Shown here piece after piece: positions 58,934 through 64,000 of a DNA stretch of 64,000 nucleotides (within the stretch, counting starts at the first letter, position 1; the number at the start of each line of letters is the position of its first letter). The notes below the pieces were generated by a model that saw only the letters and a list, made by a program, of their open reading frames with translations, was not told the origin of the DNA and did not search any database. Position numbers and translations under genes: made by a program. The stretch comes from JAEUIX01 sp046156035 (GTDB lineage Bacteria; Planctomycetota; Phycisphaerae; Phycisphaerales; UBA1924), in NCBI GenBank assembly GCA_046156035.1, contig JBJXEW010000052.1, positions 1-64,000 on the forward strand, in the 5' to 3' direction.

Positions 58934-59201
58934 CGCGGGGTTCCAGGGGCGGCTCGGGTTCCACGCCGGATTCCTGGTCGAAGAGCTGCTCCAGAGCGCC
59001 GTGCGAGAGGCGGGCGAGTTTGGCGAGCGGCAGCAGATCGGTGTAGCTGAACATGGCGCACGGCGGAAGGTCGCCGGGCGTGTCGGTGTGCCGATGGAAG
59101 ATCACGCCGTAACGCGTCTCGCCGTTGGTGAGCGTGACGCCGCCGATGACGGCTTCGAGCAGGCCGCACCGTATACGGCGGATGATGGCGGCGCGCTTCA
59201 T
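58911..59201 (-). CDS. Small element protein of unknown function
   Basis: A 96-residue protein from ATG 59201, overlapping by 4 nt the end of the gene at 59198 on the same strand (coupled) and by 23 nt the convergent gene 58535. Core: IRCGLLEAVIGGVTLTNGET, RYGVIFHRHTD and FSYTDLLPLAKLARLSHGAL. It is a clear relative of the 59198 and 49416 proteins (CGLI/GSIT strand, T-R-Y strand, DLL..L helix). Confidence 0.7.
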   Translation of the reverse strand: MKRAAIIRRIRCGLLEAVIGGVTLTNGETRYGVIFHRHTDTPGDLPPCAMFSYTDLLPLAKLARLSHGALEQLFDQESGVEPEPPLEPRVTPDPGP

Positions 59202-59623
59202 GAGCGTGCTCCCCGCTGGCGACCCGGGGATGGGCCCGCGCCGGCGCCTGGTTTCGACGCTCCTCCGGATCGTTGCTGCGGGGGGCCGCCGTTCCCGCCC
59301 GTGTCGGGCGGGGCGTGCGGGTCGGCCGCGTCCTGCGCGGGCGGGGCCGAGCCGTTGCCGTCGGGGGGGCCGGAAGGGGGTTTGGGCTTATCGGATTCCT
59401 GCTGCTGGCAGATCCAGGTGTGGGCCGAGTCCGCCACCTTGGCCAGGGCGAGCAGGTCGTCGCGGCCGTAGCCGGTGGTGCCCTTCCACTGTCCGTCGCC
59501 GCCGCGGAAGCGGCGCTCGAAGGTGGCGTTGTAGAACGGTCCGTTCTCGCTTTCGTTGCGCCAGATGGCGGCGCGAATCAGGCCGCAGCGGACGGTATGG
59601 GCGGGTTTGGTTTTTTCGGTCAT
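59198..59623 (-). CDS. Small element protein, local paralogous family
   Basis: A 141-residue protein from ATG 59623, with CCAAGGAG 8 nt upstream. Core: CGLIRAAIWRNESENGPFYN, TFERRFRGGDGQWKGTTGY and DDLLALAKVADSAHTWI, then a Pro/Gly-rich tail. It is paralogous to 49416 and 58911. Proteins with this pattern are widespread in mobile elements, without a known function; the pattern F-x-N-x-T-x-x-R-x-F...W-K-x-T is diagnostic. Confidence 0.75.
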   Translation of the reverse strand: MTEKTKPAHTVRCGLIRAAIWRNESENGPFYNATFERRFRGGDGQWKGTTGYGRDDLLALAKVADSAHTWICQQQESDKPKPPSGPPDGNGSAPPAQDAADPHAPPDTGGNGGPPQQRSGGASKPGAGAGPSPGRQRGARS

Positions 59624-59886
59624 GGTGTGCTCCTTGGTGGTTGTCGATGCGGCCACGAGAGCACGGACGGATCGGGAGCGCCAGGGGCGTTGCCGGGTTG
59701 GCATCGTCGTCGTGGGCGGATGGGTCGGGACTGGCCGCGGATGCGGCCCTGCCCACGCTCGCGCGTGGGGCCTGTCGAGTGGGGAGAGCGGCCCACATAT
59801 ATATGAGGTGCCGGTCGCGGGGGGTGGAGGAGAACGGCGGTGAAATCCTGCTTGGCCGTCGCGGGGCTTCGTGGTAAGTCTGGGCG

Positions 59887-60510
59887 ATGTCTGCCCGCCT
59901 CATCCCTCGACGGCCGCAAGCGAGGCGCGACCCGCGCCTCCTCGTCGACTCGCAGCTCGAGGAATACCGCCAGGTCTACGCGCTCGCGCAGTTCCGTCTG
60001 AACGCGCTCGATCAGCGGGTGCCCATCGCCGGGGCCACGCTGAGCGCCATGCTCGGGACCGTGGCCCTGTTGCCGGCATCGCTGCAACTGGCTCTGCTGG
60101 TGGGGTTGCCGCTGTCGCTGGTGTGGCTGGTTCGCACCACGATCAATCACGCGCGCTCGCTTGAGGATGCCTTGCGCCGCATCGAGGAGATCGAGCGGTC
60201 GGTGAACCGGAGGCTGGGCGAGGAGTTGCTCTGCTTCCAGAGTTCGCACCCTTCCAGAGGGGTGCGTATCGGCGGCCGGACCGGGGCCGAGACGACCGAG
60301 GCGGTCCTGGCCGCGTCCGCGGTGTTGCTGGGTGCCTGCCTGCACGGCTTGTGGGTGCTGCTGTCGCCGTCGCCCCTGGCCTATTCGGTCTACGCGGCAT
60401 TCATCGCCGTCGTCTGCGGCTCGTTGCTCGCGGCCCGGCACGGTCTCTCGCTGTACCGCTATGAGAAACAAATGGGGGGGGGTGTGGGTATTTCGGATAC
60501 GCCGTCGTAG
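59887..60510 (+). CDS. Four-helix membrane protein of unknown function
   Basis: A 207-residue protein with two hydrophobic hairpins: VPIAGATLSAMLGTVALLPA with LALLVGLPLSLVWLVRTTI (about residues 45-88), and AVLAASAVLLGACLHGLWVL with YAAFIAVVCGSLLAA (about 138-185). Between them is a charged helix (RSLEDALRRIEEIERSVNRR) facing the cytoplasm. The N-terminal LEEYRQVYALAQFRLNALDQ resembles small effector-type membrane proteins of the SLATT/bacterial conflict class, though this is weak. It is divergent from the 59198 gene across a 263-nt spacer containing ACATATATATG. Confidence 0.68.
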   Translation: MSARLIPRRPQARRDPRLLVDSQLEEYRQVYALAQFRLNALDQRVPIAGATLSAMLGTVALLPASLQLALLVGLPLSLVWLVRTTINHARSLEDALRRIEEIERSVNRRLGEELLCFQSSHPSRGVRIGGRTGAETTEAVLAASAVLLGACLHGLWVLLSPSPLAYSVYAAFIAVVCGSLLAARHGLSLYRYEKQMGGGVGISDTPS

Positions 60511-60661
60511 GCGTCGCCGGAGGCCGCGCCGGACTGCGGCCCGGGCCCGGGTTCAGCGGCGGGTTTGCCGTTGCCGGGCTCCGGTCAGCCGGCGCGCTTG
60601 TCAAACTCGGCCGCGCATGACGAGATGAAGGCTGCGGTCGCTCCGGAGCCGCAACAGACGG

Positions 60662-60898
60662 TCAGTTGGCGAGTTCGGAGATGGCCTTGGCAGGGTCTGC
60701 GCCACAAGCCCGGCACCACGCGATGAATTCCATCGGGTCCATGCGCCGCTCGCCCAGTTCGGTCTTGGACACGAAAGAGTAGGGCTTGCCGAGTTTCGCC
60801 CCCAGAGCCCGAATCGTCAGTCCGGCCTGCTCGCGCTGGGTCCGCAGCAGAGCCCTGAGGCGCCGATAGCTGGCGGCGTGCTGCGGTCTTGTTCCCAT
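60662..60898 (-). CDS. Small XRE-family HTH regulator
   Basis: A 78-residue protein composed almost only of a Cro/CI-type HTH: LRALLRTQREQAGLTIRALG, AKLGKPYSFVSKTELGERRM, then FIAWCRACGADPAKAI. It is divergent from the cupin gene (start 60969), with a 70-nt spacer, and is the likely regulator of one or both. TAGCTT lies 10 nt before its ATG. Confidence 0.85.
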   Translation of the reverse strand: MGTRPQHAASYRRLRALLRTQREQAGLTIRALGAKLGKPYSFVSKTELGERRMDPMEFIAWCRACGADPAKAISELAN

Positions 60899-60968
60899 CT
60901 GGGGCTCAAGCTACAGTGCCGCGTCTGTGCGCCCAGAATAGGCTCAGACGAGATCGGAGCGCTGTCCG

Positions 60969-61721
60969 GTGAACAAGAGCATGGAACTTGGGGAGTTGGT
61001 CCTGACGGTGCCGGAGCGTGATCATCCGCTCGGCACCGGTGTCTTTGCCGGACTGACGGTGTTGGCGCAGGCTGCCGTCGATCGGTTGGCGCGGGCCAGT
61101 CACGGAGCGCCCGTGGCTGCTGTGTCCCGGCTGCGGGGGACCGGGCGCGGCGTGTCATGCACGCGGTTGTTCGATGCCCTGGAGCGGGACCACCCCCTCC
61201 GCCTGGAAGCACCTTTCGAGGGGAGTGACCGCGTCAGCGGCGCGGTGTGGCGGGGCGATCAAGTTCTGGGCGGCCCGTCCACTGCCGCCGTGGCGAGGCT
61301 GCTGTGGGCTGCCGAGGCTCGCGATCTGCCGATGCACGTGCACGATCATTCCGACAGGTTCATCGTGGTTCGGCACGGCCGCGGGTATTTTCACGTGACG
61401 GATGAATCCTGCGACGAGTTCTGCGGCGGAGCCGTGCGGTCCATCCCCGCCCGCGAGCGGGACGTGTTCCTGTTCACCCGCGGTGTGGTGCACACCTTCA
61501 GCACCGACAGCGAGCCGATGGAGTTGCTCTCCTGCCAACTGCCGTTCGTGCCGTTCGATCAGCCGGAGCAGTATCGCGTTCCGGCGTGCCGCTGGACGGC
61601 GGCGACGCATCGCGATGGGTACGCCGCGGAGATTGCGTGTGATGCCGCTTGGACGGTTCTGGCACGTCAGCCGGTCTCGAACGTCATCGCTGCGGGCATG
61701 GTGCCGCTCGCGGGTTCCTGA
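60969..61721 (+). CDS. Cupin-domain protein
   Basis: A 250-residue protein with GTG start at 60969. The central cupin barrel (about residues 115-185) has the metal-binding motif PMHVHDHSDRFIVVRHGRGY and the second motif RDVFLFTRGVVHTFST. Flanking parts are unknown; the C-terminus contains CRWTAATHRDGYAAEIACDA, repeated as a decayed copy at 63579. The cupin with a short HTH next to it resembles small-molecule-sensing pairs. Substrate unknown. Confidence 0.8.
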   Translation: MNKSMELGELVLTVPERDHPLGTGVFAGLTVLAQAAVDRLARASHGAPVAAVSRLRGTGRGVSCTRLFDALERDHPLRLEAPFEGSDRVSGAVWRGDQVLGGPSTAAVARLLWAAEARDLPMHVHDHSDRFIVVRHGRGYFHVTDESCDEFCGGAVRSIPARERDVFLFTRGVVHTFSTDSEPMELLSCQLPFVPFDQPEQYRVPACRWTAATHRDGYAAEIACDAAWTVLARQPVSNVIAAGMVPLAGS

Positions 61722-61739
61722 CGCACTCATGCACGAGCG

Positions 61740-62141
61740 TCAAACGGCCGTGTACACGCCACGGTCGGTCCGCTTGAACCGCTTCTTGTTCAGCAGGGCG
61801 ATGTTGACCATGGTGCGGAAGTTGGGGGAGGTCGTGCGGTATCCCGCCTTGCGGACGGCGTCTCCGGCGTCGCCCACCGACAACCGCTTGCCCTTGAGAA
61901 CGGCCGCCAATGCGTCGGCGAGCGGGACCTTGTTGCGGGCGCGGGTCGCGACCCCGCGTCCGGTTCCGCCCTTGCCGGCGGCGGAGCCTCCGCCTGCCGC
62001 GATTGCGGCGTCCAGTTGCGCGAGCTTGCGAGCGACGCGGGTTCTTTGACGCTGCAGGCTACGGACGCGCCGGGCGCGGCGGGCGATCTCTTGCTGGAGT
62101 TCGGAGACGCTCAGGCCGTTCAATGACGATGTTCTTGCCAT
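61740..62141 (-). CDS. Coiled-coil protein with C-terminal winged-helix-like (HARE-HTH type) domain
   Basis: A 133-residue basic protein from ATG 62141. Residues 8-48 form a basic coiled coil (LSVSELQQEIARRARRVRSL), followed by a Gly-rich linker and a C-terminal domain PLADALAAVLKGKRLSVGDA, GDAVRKAGYRTTSPNFRTMV, NKKRFKRTDRGVYTA. The last part is the pattern of HB1/HARE-type winged helices often seen in planctomycete proteins. TAGAAT stands 7 nt before the ATG, fitting a leaderless transcript. It probably binds DNA. Confidence 0.75.
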   Translation of the reverse strand: MARTSSLNGLSVSELQQEIARRARRVRSLQRQRTRVARKLAQLDAAIAAGGGSAAGKGGTGRGVATRARNKVPLADALAAVLKGKRLSVGDAGDAVRKAGYRTTSPNFRTMVNIALLNKKRFKRTDRGVYTAV

Positions 62142-62374
62142 AGGTTGGATTCTACCGTGCTGACGACGCGCCGGATGCGATCGCCATGCACACAGCGGAG
62201 CGCCGGTAGCGATACCCGACAAGCTGCGCCATCGCAAGCGTTGCCCCAGCCGCGATCCCGGCGATCCTGCCCTCGGTTCGTTCGATGGGCGGAACCGCAG
62301 CGTGGAGGCCTTGGCCGTCCCTGGCTCTCGCGCGAACGTATTCGCGCATTTCGTTGGCAGGCGGTTGCCTGCGA

Positions 62375-63121
62375 TCAGTCCGGTGTACCGCCACGCCTGC
62401 GACGCGTCGCCGCCATGCCCGCGAGGCTCAGCAGAGCGGCCGCCCCCGGTGTCGGCACTGCCACGATATCGAAGTTGACCCCGGTGTACGCACCGTTTCC
62501 GCCGAACGAGTTGGCGTTGGTGCGGACGAGAAGGCGAATCTCGTCGCCGATGTGGACAGGCACGCTCGTGATTGCGGAGATGCCGCCGCTTCCTTCGGAA
62601 AAATCGATGGGGTTGCCCCGGCCACGCCCCGAGCCCGATCCGACCGTGCCGATCTGGCCGGTGAAGGAGATTCCGTTGAGCTGCAGGAACCAGTCGTTGG
62701 CCCGGAAAAACTGGTCTGCGACGCCTCCCCACCAGAGGTTGCCGGTGATGTTGACCGCCCCCTCGACCGGGCTAGTCCACCTGATCAGGCCCTGATTGGC
62801 TCCGTCACCGGCCGGTCCGGAGTGCGTCACGATATCTCCCGCGATCCAATCGTGACCGACCGTCTCGGTGCCGTTGCTCTTGAACCAGGTGGGGAACCCG
62901 CCCCACGACGGTTGGGGAGTGACCCAATTGGTAGTGCGGAGGGTGAAGGGAAGCAGGGCACCATTGGAGGATCGGAGAGACCAGGGCCCTGTTGGGTTGT
63001 TGACGTCGCTCCAGTCGTTCTTGATGCTCCAGGTCTGAGCCGCCGCCGCGCTCGTCGCGGCTATCAGAAGGGCTGCTGCGGCGAGCGACGCGGCGGGGCG
63101 AGTGCGGGCGATTGAATTCAT
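62375..63121 (-). CDS. Secreted protein with PEP-CTERM-like C-terminal sorting tail
   Basis: A 248-residue protein from ATG 63121 (AAGGAG upstream). It has a signal peptide (AASLAAAALLIAATSAAAAQ) and a beta-rich mature domain (WSIKNDWSDVNNPTGPWSLR, NGISFTGQIGTVGSGSGRG, IGDEIRLLVRTNANSFGGNG). The C-terminus VAVPTPGAAALLSLAGMAAT followed by RRRR is a PEP-CTERM-type tripartite sorting signal, processed by an exosortase and typical of Phycisphaerae. It is presumably exported and anchored or released. Function unknown. Confidence 0.85.
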   Translation of the reverse strand: MNSIARTRPAASLAAAALLIAATSAAAAQTWSIKNDWSDVNNPTGPWSLRSSNGALLPFTLRTTNWVTPQPSWGGFPTWFKSNGTETVGHDWIAGDIVTHSGPAGDGANQGLIRWTSPVEGAVNITGNLWWGGVADQFFRANDWFLQLNGISFTGQIGTVGSGSGRGRGNPIDFSEGSGGISAITSVPVHIGDEIRLLVRTNANSFGGNGAYTGVNFDIVAVPTPGAAALLSLAGMAATRRRRGGTPD

Positions 63122-63578
63122 CGGAATCTCCTTCCTAGCGTGTGTGAGCCGGTTCCCGCGGTTGCGAGTCTGGCGGGAACCGGTGCTTGGCCGTGCGTCG
63201 GTGACGCAACGAGGCAGCACCGGTTGAATGTTCGCACGGTGCAACGAGACGGTTGCGAGGGCAATGTGAAACATCGAGCACACGCTGTCCTGTGAATGGT
63301 TGCTCGAGCGCACACCGCGGCGGGGTCGCTGGCAGGTAAGGTATCCATTCTGCGGTTATGGAACCCCGTCCGAGTGCTCCGGAGTCCACCTGGCTGTTGT
63401 CGATGGGGTCCCGTTCACACAACATTGTGGTTGTGATTTCGGGACTTGGCGCGCGGCGTGACGCACAGTCTTGTGGTGTCAAACACAAGTTTGTGGCGGG
63501 ACGGACGCAGGCGGCGCGTGGATGCTGCGCCATCGGTATGGACATCACCCCTCGACCCTCCGGACCAGTAGCACGATT
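63122..63578. other. Intergenic region without a recognisable gene
   Basis: No coding-like frame is seen between the start of the secreted protein gene and the cupin-like fragment. GC content drops slightly. No tRNA or repeat is evident. Confidence 0.4.
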
Positions 63579-63656
63579 CCGGGCTGCTTCTGGACGGCTC
63601 ACACGCACCGGGACGGGTACGCGGTCGTGGTTGCCTGCGCCGCTGGCGTGGGCGAT
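63579..63656 (+). pseudogene. Decayed C-terminal fragment of a cupin paralogue
   Basis: The + frame reads PGCFWTAHTHRDGYAVVVAC, which aligns with PACRWTAATHRDGYAAEIAC in the cupin at 60969-61721. No cupin barrel precedes it, so it is a remnant of a duplicated gene. Confidence 0.55.
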
Positions 63657-63824
63657 GTTGGTGCGTCAGTGTACAGCCCATCCGATCGCGGCCTGTGGGC
63701 TGACTAGAGCATGTTGAATTACCGTCATGATGCTTGTGTGGTGCTGTGCCCGCTCCCGATCGTTCGACAAGCCCCCGAGTGGTGTCAGGAGATTGTTGGG
63801 GCATTGGACAATTGTGGATAGTTG

Positions 63825-63839
63825 CCGTGGCAATGCCAC
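63825..63839. promoter_or_regulatory. Palindrome upstream of the last gene
   Basis: CGTGGC (63825-63830) and GCCACG (63834-63839) form a perfect inverted repeat around AAT, about 47 nt before ATG 63886; TTAGGCT at about 63856 could be its -10 box. A repressor site is possible. Confidence 0.4.
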
Positions 63840-63885
63840 GCCCTGGTGTATGTGTTAGGCTCCGACCCAACAGGAGGCTCGCAGG

Positions 63886-64000
63886 ATGTTCATCCGCGAT
63901 CTGTTGCGATTTGAGGTCGGCGCCGATGAGCCGGCTCGCCGGCCCGTGCTGCCGCGCCCGCCCAACCGCTGGCCGCTCGATCACGCGCTGGTGTCGTTGA
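63886..64000 (+). CDS. Start of an unidentified protein, cut by the window end
   Basis: From ATG 63886 (AGGAGG about 11 nt upstream) the frame is open to the window edge for 38 codons: MFIRDLLRFEVGADEPARRP, then PRPPNRWPLDHALVSL. The ribosome binding site and codon use support a gene. The fragment is too short for a family call. Confidence 0.6.
   Translation, partial: MFIRDLLRFEVGADEPARRPVLPRPPNRWPLDHALVSL

Noticed and set aside
59624..59886. Fourth copy of the structured leader element upstream of 59623
   Set aside because: It contains hairpins (GGCCGC/GCGGCC) but none of the conserved blocks or the outer-helix pairing of copies A-C.

Overview
The window reads as chromosome of a high-GC planctomycete, most likely class Phycisphaerae. 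Three things point there. Two large secreted proteins (178-3279, 3459-7766) share a C-terminal dockerin-like module built on NPDDLGDYITDYY. A secreted protein at 62375-63121 ends in a PEP-CTERM-like tail (VPTPGAAALL, helix, RRRR). Several short conserved proteins (8885, 13995, 61740) are of types I associate with this phylum. No search could be run, so all family calls come from reading motifs.

Layout. (1) 1-17135 is ordinary chromosome: a secreted reprolysin-like protease, a secreted Ig-repeat protein, a sugar-nucleotide epimerase, a uracil-DNA-glycosylase-like protein, fabF and acpP, an SDR, a copper-binding lipoprotein, a Memo-family protein, an FkbM methyltransferase, and a complete tmRNA gene (ssrA, 16789-17135) with tag ANSNYALAA. 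(2) 17136-28206 is an accessory block starting exactly at the tmRNA 3' end: a helicase-nuclease, two tyrosine recombinases with excisionase-like partners, then a five-gene + strand operon. That operon encodes a STAS/HATPase protein, a STAS-like winged-helix protein, a ubiquitin-like protein, an E2-like protein and a JAB-ThiF (E1) fusion. This is the best candidate for an uncharacterised system. The block ends in a 45-nt 3' fragment of tRNA-Pro flanked on both sides by TGCGCGCCA repeats with 11-bp period. (3) 28206-35912 is a second, decayed block: an argininosuccinate-synthase-like enzyme with an unknown partner, several orphan genes, frameshifted remnants, an integrase C-terminal remnant and a 45-nt tRNA-Thr 3' fragment. 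(4) 36038-41813 looks like a small-molecule cassette: a YqcI/YcgG (GntA-like) protein, an unknown protein, a three-part ABC transporter of the ABC_sub_bind type, and a heme-oxygenase-like diiron enzyme, with palindromic operators in its intergenic spaces.

(5) 42261-60510 is a mobilisable-element backbone: a MobF relaxase-helicase (55756-58545), two DNA methyltransferases, an ArdC-like antirestriction protein, a DUF4062 protein, and a set of short minus-strand genes with CCAAGGAG-type ribosome binding sites. Three of these short genes are each preceded by a copy of a roughly 200-nt structured element whose helices covary (46511-46711, 48281-48481, 49764-49987). Two other genes are preceded by long hairpins whose outer stem contains the Shine-Dalgarno sequence. 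A protein with an N-terminal ribosomal-L29-like domain (52134-53009) and an adjacent Rossmann/FAD-type protein also lie here. No type IV secretion genes are visible, so mobilisation in trans is more likely than self-transfer. (6) 60662-64000 holds a small HTH regulator, a cupin, a wHTH-type protein, the PEP-CTERM-like protein, a decayed cupin fragment and the start of an unidentified gene cut by the window edge.

Many genes have a -10-like hexamer 5-7 nt before the start codon and no ribosome binding site (178, 37118, 55756, 62141), suggesting widespread leaderless transcripts alongside classical AAGGAG-led genes. No CRISPR array, rRNA or complete tRNA was found.
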